Source: Allobosea psychrotolerans
GTDB lineage: Bacteria > Pseudomonadota > Alphaproteobacteria > Rhizobiales > Beijerinckiaceae
Length of the DNA: 64,000 bases
Reading direction: 5' to 3'
NCBI RefSeq assembly: GCF_002917105.1
Contig: NZ_PQFZ01000007.1
Coordinates: 1-64,000 of the forward strand
The notes under the pieces: model-generated
Database searches by the model: none
Told to the model about the DNA's origin: nothing
Seen by the model: only the letters and a program-made list of their open reading frames with translations
Position numbers and translations under genes: made by a program
Shown here: piece by piece, positions 32,595 to 40,418 of the stretch
How the letters are laid out: the number at the start of each line of letters is the position of its first letter
How positions within the stretch are numbered: position 1 is the stretch's first letter

Positions 32595-33647
32595 CTAACC
32601 CACATTCACCCGCCGCCCCCGGTTCCAGAGCAGGAAGGGCAGGCCCGAGAGCAGCGCCCGCACCGCCTCCTCGCTCTGGTGATGACCGTTGAGCGAGACG
32701 CGCGGCAAGGCGTGGAGATGGCGCGCATGCGCGTCGAAGAGATGGCCCGGCCGCGTCGTCACGGCGCTGGCGAACCCCGCCTTCGCCGCCATCTTGAACT
32801 CGCGGGGCCCGGCCGAACCGGGATCGCCGACCGGATAGGCGAAATGGCGGATGGGGATGCCGAGTTCCGCCTCCAGCCGCGCCTTGCTCTCGACGATCTC
32901 GCCGCGGGCGATCTCGGCCTCGTGTTTCGCCAGTATCGGGTGACTGAGCGTATGGGCGCCGATCGTCACGCCGGGCGCCCCGGAGACGGCGCGCAGCGTC
33001 TCCCAGGGCAGGCAATCGCGCTCGGTCAACGCAGCGGAATCGACGTCGGCCTGCTGCGCCAGGGCGGAAATCGCAGCGAGCAGAATCGCTTCCGGCTGTT
33101 TGCGCAGACGCCAGTAGAGCGTGGTGAAGGCGTGCAGCTTCTCGGCATCGGTTTCGGTACGGGCGGCAAAGCCGCCATCGGGCAGCTCCAGCGCGATGCG
33201 CGGCAGGACGCGGATCGCCTCCTCCAGCTCCAGCCACCACAGCCTTGCGCTGCGGTCGGCGAAGCCCGGCGTCACGAACAGCGTCCAGGGCGCCTCATGC
33301 TTCGCCAGCACCGGCCAGGCATGGTCGAGATTGTCGCGATAGCCGTCGTCGAAGGTCAGCGCGACGAAGAAGCGGCTCTGCCTGTTGCTGGTCAGGCGCG
33401 CGACCGCCTCGTCGAGCGAGACGATGTCATAACCCTGCGCCCTGATCAGCGTCAGGGTCAGGTCGAGAAATTCCGGCGTGATCTCCAGCAGGCGGTTGGG
33501 CTGGAAGCCGGCAGGCGAAGCCGGCCGGACATGGTGCAATGTCAGGATCACGCCCGCGCCTTGCGCAGATCCCCTGCCCCAGCGATCGGCGCGCGTCAGC
33601 GCGATCGCCTTGAACACGGCCGAGAAGGCTTTGTGGCGCAGAGTCAT
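32595..33647 (-). CDS. Polysaccharide deacetylase (NodB homology domain) family protein
   Basis: The 350-residue product has the NodB signature. TFDDGYRDN near residue 98 carries the catalytic and metal-binding aspartates, HTLSHPILAKH near residue 238 the two zinc histidines, and FAYPVGDPGS near residue 275 is motif 3. No signal peptide is visible (MTLRHKAFSAVFKAIA). The C-terminus is ordinary. It probably removes acetyl groups from an exopolysaccharide or lipid-linked sugar made by the island downstream. It is divergent from the acyltransferase gene. Confidence 0.88.
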   Translation of the reverse strand: MTLRHKAFSAVFKAIALTRADRWGRGSAQGAGVILTLHHVRPASPAGFQPNRLLEITPEFLDLTLTLIRAQGYDIVSLDEAVARLTSNRQSRFFVALTFDDGYRDNLDHAWPVLAKHEAPWTLFVTPGFADRSARLWWLELEEAIRVLPRIALELPDGGFAARTETDAEKLHAFTTLYWRLRKQPEAILLAAISALAQQADVDSAALTERDCLPWETLRAVSGAPGVTIGAHTLSHPILAKHEAEIARGEIVESKARLEAELGIPIRHFAYPVGDPGSAGPREFKMAAKAGFASAVTTRPGHLFDAHARHLHALPRVSLNGHHQSEEAVRALLSGLPFLLWNRGRRVNVG

Positions 33648-33687
33648 CGCTTATCCCTGGAACACTGCCGCGTGTCTCCGAATCGCG

Positions 33688-33771
33688 GACATGCTCTACC
33701 TCCTTGTTTTATCGCATTGTCTTCACGCGAACCGGTGTCCACTCCGCGCGAAAATGCTCTGGCAACCGCTC
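33688..33771. repeat. Dispersed repeat, TTCACGCGAACCGGTGTCCAC family copy
   Basis: This half-copy of the repeat at 12164-12328 contains TTTTATCGCATTGTCTTCAC, then GCGAACCGGTGTCCACT, then GCGCGAAAATGCTCT. It sits in the divergent promoter region (33648-33878) of the deacetylase and acyltransferase genes, so it may sit next to or within their promoters. Confidence 0.75.
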
Positions 33772-33878
33772 GGTAACGCTGTTCACCGATCTCGCGGCCG
33801 GCTCACGCGAGCTTGACCGGTCTGTTCACAATAGCGGGTTAAAAGGGCGCATCATTTGCCCGCAGAGGCCGCCTGAGC

Positions 33879-35108
33879 ATGTCCGCACTCGCCGAACGCC
33901 CTTCGGCCCTGTCTCTCACCGAGGACCGCAGCGCGCTTGGCGCCCTGCCCTGGCGTTCGCTCGCAATCTCCTCCGACATCACCGCGATCGAAGCCGATTG
34001 GCGCGCGCTGGAGGCGCATGCGCTGGTGACGCCCTATCAGGCCTATGGCTGGGTGCAGCCCTTCACCGATACGGTCGGTACGGCCCATGGCATGGATTTC
34101 CGCTATGCCGTGCTGCGCGACGCGCTGGCCCAGGCCATCGCGATCCTGCCGCTGGTCATCACGCGCCGCAACGGCATCCGCTTCGCCGAATTCATCGGCG
34201 GCAAGCACGCCAATTATCATATGGGCCTCTACGCGCCCGATTTCGCCGCCGCGCTCGATGCCGAGACGACGAGCCGGATGCTCGAGGAGATCGGGGCGGC
34301 GATCGGCGGGCTCGACGCCTTCGTCTTCGTCAACCAGCCGACGCTGTGGCAGGGCGTGGCGAACCCGACGGCCCTGCTCGCGGCCGGGCCGAGCCCGAGC
34401 GGCGCCTATAAGCTCGCGCTCACGCCGGGCGATTCCGACGGAGCGCTGCGGCGCGCCATGAGCAGCCATGCGCATAAGAAGCTCAAGAACAAGCGCAACC
34501 GCTTCGCCAGCTTCGGCGCGTCACGCCTCGTCAAGGCGGAGAGCCAGGCCGAGATCGCCAGCGTGATCGACGCCTTCCTGATCCAGAAGGCCGCACGCTT
34601 CAAGGCCATGGGCGTGCCCGATCCTTTCGCCGATCCGGCAATGCGCTCCTTCCTGCAGCGGGCTGCAGCGACGGGGGGCGCGGTCCAGCCTGCGCTCGAA
34701 CTCTACTCGCTCGAGGTCGAGGGCCGTTCGGTCGCGACCTATGTCGGCGCGGTACAGGGCCAGCGCTTCTCCGGGATGGCGACGTCGTTCGACATGGACA
34801 GCGAGATCGCCAAGACCAGCCCCGGCGAGATCCTGCTGGTCGATCTGATCAAGCTGAAAGGCAAAGCCGGCATCAGCGTCTTCGATCTGGGCGTCGGCGA
34901 GGCGCGCTACAAGACGACGATCTGCGACGATCGCGACGAACTGGTCGACACCTTCCTGCCGCTCACGGTGAAGGGACGCGCCTTTGCCGGCCTGGCCCGG
35001 GCCAAGCGCGCGCTCAAGCGCCGGGTCAAGAGTTCGCCTGTGCTGCTGAAACTGGCGCAACGCGCCTCGGGCTGGCTGAATCGGGGCCGCAGCGCGAGCG
35101 AGGAATAG
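33879..35108 (+). CDS. FemAB/CelD-like GNAT acyltransferase of the exopolysaccharide island
   Basis: The 409-residue product is a double-GNAT protein of the group annotated as CelD/BcsL acyltransferases of polysaccharide synthesis. Key segments are ALVTPYQAYGWVQPF near residue 47, the basic MSSHAHKKLKNKRNRF near residue 196, and FDLGVGEARYKTTICDD near residue 337. The C-terminus is rich in Arg and Lys. It probably acylates a sugar during export or assembly. Its stop is three bases from that of the convergent Wzz-like gene. Confidence 0.8.
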   Translation: MSALAERPSALSLTEDRSALGALPWRSLAISSDITAIEADWRALEAHALVTPYQAYGWVQPFTDTVGTAHGMDFRYAVLRDALAQAIAILPLVITRRNGIRFAEFIGGKHANYHMGLYAPDFAAALDAETTSRMLEEIGAAIGGLDAFVFVNQPTLWQGVANPTALLAAGPSPSGAYKLALTPGDSDGALRRAMSSHAHKKLKNKRNRFASFGASRLVKAESQAEIASVIDAFLIQKAARFKAMGVPDPFADPAMRSFLQRAAATGGAVQPALELYSLEVEGRSVATYVGAVQGQRFSGMATSFDMDSEIAKTSPGEILLVDLIKLKGKAGISVFDLGVGEARYKTTICDDRDELVDTFLPLTVKGRAFAGLARAKRALKRRVKSSPVLLKLAQRASGWLNRGRSASEE

Positions 35109-35111
35109 GCC

Positions 35112-37280
35112 TCAGGCCGGCTCCTCGTCATGCTGGCGCATCGTCGCCACCGCGCCGGCGAAGTTGACGGTCGGCGCATCGAGCACGAGCGCGACCGGCG
35201 CCTTCGTCAGATCCGAGAGGCGATAGGCCGCCTCGACCGCATGGCCGTTGCCGACCTGGCCGGCCATGACCAGGCCGCCCTGGGCGCGCCCGGCGATCGG
35301 CGCCAGAACGGCGCTGTCATCGCTCGAGGCTGCCGCCACCAGCACCCAGTCATAGGTCTCGCAGAGCGCGTCGAGCGCGACCTCGACGAGGTCGGGTGCC
35401 GCCAGCACCGCGTCGCGGCCGGCATGGCCGGGCCCGATGCGATGCAGCCGCGAACCCTCGGCACGCGTGATGATATCGGAGAACAGCGCCTCGCCGGCGA
35501 GCAGTTCCGAGAAGCCGGGCTGGCTGAGATCCCCGTCGACGACGAGATCGACGATGATGCAGCGGCAGCGCTGGGACAAAAGTTCGGCCAGGTCGCGCGC
35601 CGTCGTCGCGCCGTCGCCGCCGCCATCCAGCACCACGACCATCGGAGCCATGCCGCGCGGCGGCTCGTCGATCCGCTCGGCGAGATCGGCCAGCGTCTCT
35701 TCCGGCCGCTCGAGGTCGAGCGTGATCTGTCCGAGCCGGCCGCCATGGGTGAGCAGCCCCGCGACGCGCTCGCGGCGCGGATCGGTGCGAGCGGTCGTGC
35801 CGCCGCCGACCCAACCCGGAGTGCGCTGCGGCTTGCCGGACGGCGCACCGGCCTGCCCGTTGAGCAATTCGCGCGAGGCGACTGCGGCCAGTGCGATCAT
35901 GAAGGTCGCCAGCGTCGCCACGACCATGGTCGGGATCTTCTTGGGGAAGGACGGCTCGGTCGGCTCCACGGCGCGCGAGATGATGCGGGCATCGGCCGGC
36001 GCAGCGTTCTGGGTGTCGCGCGCCATCGCCTCGCGGTAGCGCTGCATATACTGCTCGAGCTGGTCGCGCAGCGTCCGGGCCTCGCGCTCCAGGGCGCGCA
36101 GCTGCACCTCGCTGTCATTGGCGCTGGAGACGTTCTTCTTCTGGCCGTCGAGGGCGGCGGTGAAGCTCTCGACACGCTGGCCGGCGATCTTGGCCTCGTT
36201 CTCCAGAGTGCGCACCGCACGCTCGGAGGCAGCGCGGAGCTGACCCTCGAGATCGGCGAGCTGGGCGTTCAACTCCTTGATCCGCGGATGCTCGGAGAGA
36301 AGGTTGCGCGATTCCAGCGCGATCTGGGCGCGCAGGTTGACGCGCTGCTCGATCAGGCGACGCACGAGTTCGTTATTGGCGACATCGGGAATTTCGAAGG
36401 TACGGCCCTGCTTGATCGCGTCGCGGATCAGGCCGGCCTTGGCCTGCGCTTCGGCCTGCTGGCTACGGGCGGCAGAAAGCTGAGCCGAGAGATCGGTGAG
36501 CTGCTGGGAGGTGATCGTGGTGTTGTTGGCGCCAACCAGCAGGCCATTGCGGGAGCGGTATTCCTCGACCTTGGCCTCGGCCTCGGCAAGGCGTTTGCGC
36601 AAGGGCTCGATCGTGGTCGAGAGCCAGGAGGAGGCGCTGCGCGCCGTGTCCTGCTTCGCCGCCTCCTGCGCCTCCAGATAGGTGCTGGCGATGGTATTGG
36701 CGCCCTTGGCCGCGAGCTCAGGATCATGCGAGGTGAACTCGACCGAGACGATGCGCGAGCGACCGACGGGATAGACCAGCAAGCGGTCGTAATATTTCTC
36801 GAGGACGCGCTCCTCCGGCGACCGATCGGCCGGATGGCCGCCAATTCCGATCATCACGCCGATCTTCTTCAGTGCGCTCAGCGCGCCTGCACCCGCATCG
36901 AACTCGGAATTGCCGACAAGGCCGATGCGCTTGATCGCCTCGCGCGCCAGGTCACGCGACATGATGACCTGGACCTGGCTCTGCACGCCTTCGCTGTCGA
37001 ATTGCTGGCCCGAACTCTCGCCGGTGCTCTGTCCCGGCCGCGTATAGAAGCTGTCGCGGTTCTCCAGAAGGATGCGCGCCTCCCCGGTGTAGCGGGCGGG
37101 GATGAGGTTGACCGCAACGAAGGACAGGCCGAGCGCCGCCACCGTGGGGGTGATGATCCAGAGCTTGCGATGCTTGATCGCCGCCCACAGCGCCGCCAGA
37201 TCAAGCATGTCGCCGCGCGCCTCGCCGGCATCACGCCCATGGTTTTCGGCTCGCGCTTGGCTCTCGGTCTGAGCGGTCAT
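35112..37280 (-). CDS. Wzz/GumC-type polysaccharide chain-length protein with degenerate BY-kinase-like domain
   Basis: The 722-residue product starts at the ATG at 37280 (MTAQTESQ). Helix 1 (about 40-60), a long periplasmic coiled-coil region with the GNVR-type central part, and helix 2 before RELLNGQ frame a Wzz domain. SFPKKIPTMVV is the usual Pro-rich entry to helix 2. The cytoplasmic C-terminal half has the fold of bacterial tyrosine autokinases, but its Walker A region reads VLDGGGDGATTARDLAELL without the essential GK(S/T). Walker A' reads IIVDLVVDGDLSQPGF, and there is no terminal tyrosine cluster. I infer export control without kinase activity. It is divergent from wza. Confidence 0.85.
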   Translation of the reverse strand: MTAQTESQARAENHGRDAGEARGDMLDLAALWAAIKHRKLWIITPTVAALGLSFVAVNLIPARYTGEARILLENRDSFYTRPGQSTGESSGQQFDSEGVQSQVQVIMSRDLAREAIKRIGLVGNSEFDAGAGALSALKKIGVMIGIGGHPADRSPEERVLEKYYDRLLVYPVGRSRIVSVEFTSHDPELAAKGANTIASTYLEAQEAAKQDTARSASSWLSTTIEPLRKRLAEAEAKVEEYRSRNGLLVGANNTTITSQQLTDLSAQLSAARSQQAEAQAKAGLIRDAIKQGRTFEIPDVANNELVRRLIEQRVNLRAQIALESRNLLSEHPRIKELNAQLADLEGQLRAASERAVRTLENEAKIAGQRVESFTAALDGQKKNVSSANDSEVQLRALEREARTLRDQLEQYMQRYREAMARDTQNAAPADARIISRAVEPTEPSFPKKIPTMVVATLATFMIALAAVASRELLNGQAGAPSGKPQRTPGWVGGGTTARTDPRRERVAGLLTHGGRLGQITLDLERPEETLADLAERIDEPPRGMAPMVVVLDGGGDGATTARDLAELLSQRCRCIIVDLVVDGDLSQPGFSELLAGEALFSDIITRAEGSRLHRIGPGHAGRDAVLAAPDLVEVALDALCETYDWVLVAAASSDDSAVLAPIAGRAQGGLVMAGQVGNGHAVEAAYRLSDLTKAPVALVLDAPTVNFAGAVATMRQHDEEPA

Positions 37281-37460
37281 GACGCTTCCCTTCACGGACA
37301 CTTCGCGGCGCCCTGGAGAGAACGCGACCATCATCAAAGCTCAGTAAGGTTAGTGCCGGGTTAAAGCCGGAAACAGGCAGACAGACCTTGTTCATCATCA
37401 GGTTTTCTTAACCATATCGGCCTAGTCCTGACCTCAGTTTCCGCATGGGTACCGCACGCG

Positions 37461-38021
37461 ATGAGTCGCCATCTCGTCCCTCTCGTTCTGGCCGTCGCCA
37501 TGACCGCGACTGCTTGCACACCACGCTATGTCGACGCCGACTACGCCGTCGCCCAGCCGAGCGGCCCCTATCGGCTCGCCAGCGGCGACCGCCTGCGCAT
37601 CATCGTCTTCGGGCAGGACAATCTCTCGAACATCTACGCGGTCGACGGCGCAGGCCGCATCTCGATGCCGCTCATCGATACGATCGAGGCGCAAGGGCAC
37701 ACCACCCAGCAGCTCGAGAAGGCGATCGAGGGGCGGCTGCGACGCGGCTATCTGCGCGAGCCCAAGGTTTCGGTCGAGATCGACACCTACCGCCCATTCT
37801 TCGTCCTTGGCGAAGTCACCAATTCCGGCCAGTTTCCTTACGTCAACGGCATGACCGTGCAGACGGCCGTGGCAATCGCCGGCGGCTTCACGCCGCGCGG
37901 GCAACGCTCCTCGGCTGAAGTGACGCGGCAGGTCGACGGCCAATTGGTCACCGCGACGGTGCCGATCACCTATGCCGTCCAACCCGGCGATACGATCGTC
38001 ATCAAGGAACGCTGGTTCTGA
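37461..38021 (+). CDS. Polysaccharide export protein (Wza/ExoF family, SLBB domain)
   Basis: The 186-residue product has a signal peptide with lipobox TATAC (Cys19), so it should be an outer-membrane lipoprotein. The Poly_export domain starts at GPYRLASGDRLRIIVFGQDNL near residue 35; I give it as residues 35-55 with the core YRLASGDRLRI. It is followed by one SLBB-like repeat containing VLGEVTNSGQFPYVNG near residue 115. It forms the outer-membrane exit channel with the Wzz-like protein encoded divergently. The length is at the short end for the family. Confidence 0.9.
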   Translation: MSRHLVPLVLAVAMTATACTPRYVDADYAVAQPSGPYRLASGDRLRIIVFGQDNLSNIYAVDGAGRISMPLIDTIEAQGHTTQQLEKAIEGRLRRGYLREPKVSVEIDTYRPFFVLGEVTNSGQFPYVNGMTVQTAVAIAGGFTPRGQRSSAEVTRQVDGQLVTATVPITYAVQPGDTIVIKERWF

Positions 38022-38040
38022 TCCGTCCGGAGCGCTTCCG

Positions 38041-39210
38041 ATGACGGACAGCCCGCAGGCGCAACCGCTGCGCATTCTCCACGTCTTCCGTGCGCCACTC
38101 GGCGGCCTGTTCCGGCATGTGCTCGACCTCGCGCGCGGCCAGGTCGAGCGCGGCCACCATGTCGGCATCTTCTGCGACGCCACCACGGGCGGAGCCCGCG
38201 CCGACGAGGTCTTCCGCGAGCTCTCGCCCCAGCTTTCGCTCGGCGTGACCCGCGTGCCGATGTCGCGCTATCCGAGTCTGACCGACGCGAAGGCGCAGAT
38301 GAGCGAGATCTCGCTCCGCAAGGCGCTGAGGCCCGATATCGTCCATTGCCACGGCTCGAAGGGCGGCGTGTACGGGCGCATTCCCGCCCTGTTCAGCCTG
38401 GGCCGGAGCTATGCCACGGCCTACACGCCCCATGGCGGCAGCTTCAACTACAAGCCCGGCGGAGCCGAGCATAAGATCTACATGGCCGTCGAGCGATGGC
38501 TCGAAAGCGCAACCGACATGTTCCTGTTCGAGAGCCGTTTCATCGCCGGGCGCTTCGAGGCTTATGTCGGGCACCCGCCGCGAACCGACCACCGCATCGT
38601 GCTGAACGGCATTTCCGAGGCCGAGTTCGAGCCGATCGACCACTCCCAGGCGGCGTTCGACCTCCTCTATCTCGGTGAACTGCGCTCGGCCAAGGGCGTC
38701 GACACACTGATCGACGCGCTTGCTTTGCTGAAGCGCCAGCACGCGCTGACGCCGCGCATCCTGATCGTCGGCTCAGGGCCCGACGAGGCCGAGCTGCGCA
38801 AGATGACAATCGATCGCGGCATCGCAGAGCAATGCGTCTTCGAGCCGCCGGGACCGATCCGCAGGGCGCTTTCGAAGGCCCGCGTGATGGTGATCCCGTC
38901 GCGGGCGGAATCGCTGCCCTATGTCATCCTGGAGGCGGCAGCCGCAGCCCAGCCCCTGATCTCGACCGATGTCGGCGGCATCAACGAGATCTACGGCCCG
39001 CGCCACAGGCACCGGCTGATCGCCGCCAACGATCCAGTCGTCCTCGCCGAGGCGATCAAGGCGACGCTCGCCACCCCCGATGCCGAGCGACAGGCGCAAG
39101 CCGCGGATCTCGCCGGGCATGTGCACGACAATTTCTCCCTCGACGCGATGATCGACGGCGTCATCGCCGCCTATCGCGACGCGCTGGCCGCCCGCGTCAC
39201 AGCAGCTTGA
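38041..39210 (+). CDS. Glycosyltransferase family 4 (GT-B fold)
   Basis: The 389-residue product starts at the ATG at 38041 (MTDSPQAQPLRILHVF), 19 bases after wza. The N-terminal donor-cleft Gly-rich loop is FRAPLGGLFRHVLDLARG. The C-terminal domain carries the family E-x7-E motif in RAESLPYVILEAAAAAQP, preceded by IVGSGPDEAELRK. GT4 enzymes retain configuration and use nucleotide sugars. The acceptor is presumably the lipid-linked exopolysaccharide repeat. It overlaps the convergent mdtI gene by 14 bases. Confidence 0.88.
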   Translation: MTDSPQAQPLRILHVFRAPLGGLFRHVLDLARGQVERGHHVGIFCDATTGGARADEVFRELSPQLSLGVTRVPMSRYPSLTDAKAQMSEISLRKALRPDIVHCHGSKGGVYGRIPALFSLGRSYATAYTPHGGSFNYKPGGAEHKIYMAVERWLESATDMFLFESRFIAGRFEAYVGHPPRTDHRIVLNGISEAEFEPIDHSQAAFDLLYLGELRSAKGVDTLIDALALLKRQHALTPRILIVGSGPDEAELRKMTIDRGIAEQCVFEPPGPIRRALSKARVMVIPSRAESLPYVILEAAAAAQPLISTDVGGINEIYGPRHRHRLIAANDPVVLAEAIKATLATPDAERQAQAADLAGHVHDNFSLDAMIDGVIAAYRDALAARVTAA

Positions 39211-39535
39211 GCGCCACGACGCCGGCGATGACGAGCGCGATCCCGGCCCAGCCGGAGGGGCGGATGCGCTGGCCGAAGGCGAGCATGCCGACGATCGCAG
39301 TGATCACCAACCCGGCGCCACCCCAGACGGCATAGGCGACGGACAGGTCCATGCCCTTGATCGCCTGAGCCAAGGCAGCGAAGGCGCCGACCACCAGCAG
39401 GATGCCGACGCCGCCGGCGAGCCAGCGCTTCATGCCGTCGGAGAGCTTGAGCAGATAGGTGCCGGAGACTTCGAGCAGAACCGCCAGCATCAGCCAGGCG
39501 ATGGCGAAGCCTTGCGGCAGAAGGGGGGCGGTCAC
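39197..39535 (-). CDS. mdtI: SMR-family efflux subunit MdtI-like
   Basis: The 112-residue, four-helix product has the SMR membrane Glu in VLLEVSGTYLLKLSDG. Its middle part, FAALAQAIKGMDLSVAYAVWGG, is strikingly like E. coli MdtI (QAVKGIDLSVAYALWGG from memory), as are the GQR and GW elements that follow. MdtJI is a heteromeric exporter of spermidine and some drugs. Its ATG overlaps the mdtJ stop by four bases, supporting paired synthesis. It ends inside the 3' end of the convergent glycosyltransferase gene. Confidence 0.8.
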   Translation of the reverse strand: MTAPLLPQGFAIAWLMLAVLLEVSGTYLLKLSDGMKRWLAGGVGILLVVGAFAALAQAIKGMDLSVAYAVWGGAGLVITAIVGMLAFGQRIRPSGWAGIALVIAGVVALKLL

Positions 39536-39900
39536 GCGAGCCTCCCCTCATATTCCTCCGCCTCATGCTCCTCCGCCTCGCCGCCGACGCCGCGCTCGAG
39601 CAGTACGATGCCGGCGATGATGGCGCAGAGCGCCACGATCCGCGTCGGCGTGAGATGCTCGCCGAAGAGCAGATGCCCGGCGGCAGCGATGCCGACGATG
39701 CCGAGCCCCTCCCAGACCGCATAGGCGACGGCCAGCGGAATGACGCGCAGCGCCACGCTGAGCAGGGTGAAGGACAGGCCGATCAGGATGAGCGGCAGGA
39801 GCGTGACCATGAACGGCGCCGAGACGACCGACTTCAACGCGGCCGTCGCGACGATCTCGACGGCGATGGCCGCGAGCAGAACCAACCAATGAAAAGACAT
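39532..39900 (-). CDS. mdtJ: SMR-family efflux subunit MdtJ-like, with acidic tail
   Basis: The 122-residue product starts at the ATG at 39900 (MSFHWLVLLAAIAVEIVAT). The longer frame is intergenic. The intramembrane Glu15 and VAYAVWEGLGIVG are the features that mark MdtJ (YALWEGIGI in E. coli from memory) as opposed to MdtI (WGG). It shares the extended C-terminus seen in MdtJ, here unusually acidic (GEAEEHEAEEYEGRLA). Its job is probably polyamine or cation export with MdtI, unrelated to polysaccharide assembly even though it sits in the middle of that island. Confidence 0.8.
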   Translation of the reverse strand: MSFHWLVLLAAIAVEIVATAALKSVVSAPFMVTLLPLILIGLSFTLLSVALRVIPLAVAYAVWEGLGIVGIAAAGHLLFGEHLTPTRIVALCAIIAGIVLLERGVGGEAEEHEAEEYEGRLA

Positions 39901-40418
39901 GTTGCACACGGGCGAAGCCGGCGCTGGACGTCGCGGGTGCGACGCTAGGCAGCTAGGCAAAAGTTCGAGTTTTGAAAGACGGCATCCGGATTGAAAGCCT
40001 TCGGCGGGAACACCGCGAAAGCAGCACAGCGGCATCGCGACAACGGCCAAAAGCCGTTCTCATAATCCGCTCAGAAATGTGCTTCTCAGACACTCATCGC
40101 AGTCAGATATGCCTGCAACGTTGCTTTTTGTCAACTTGAAACAACTTTTTAAAGACAAAAACCATTGAAAACAGCAGCCCAAACCCCGGATTAATACCTT
40201 GATCGGCCAAGCGAAAATCGCCCTTTTCGATGTCGCGTTTTTGTAGGGCTCAAAACCGCCGGAACGGAGCTTGCCGATGCGGCGTTTCCGGCCGATTTCC
40301 TTCCGAATCCGCGGCAAGAGCGACGGGTCCGATTAAGCCTTCCGTGAACATTTTCGGCTAGACGCAAGGCAAGAAGACCGGAAGCCTCGGCTTGCCGGCC
40401 GGACCGGGATGGCTTGCC
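39901..40418. other. Long AT-rich region upstream of the initiating glycosylphosphotransferase
   Basis: This 518-base gap between divergent genes contains an unusually AT-rich core (about 40095-40250), including TTTTTGTCAACTTGAAACAA, a run TTTTTAAAGACAAAAACC and GGATTAATACC. No gene or repeat family was recognised. It should hold the promoters of both the WcaJ-type gene and mdtJI. Confidence 0.55.

Noticed and set aside
39901..40418. A guanidine riboswitch before mdtJ
   Set aside because: No pair of ACGR-loop hairpins and no ykkC-type core. The MdtJ/MdtI signatures also point to a different SMR subgroup from Gdx.
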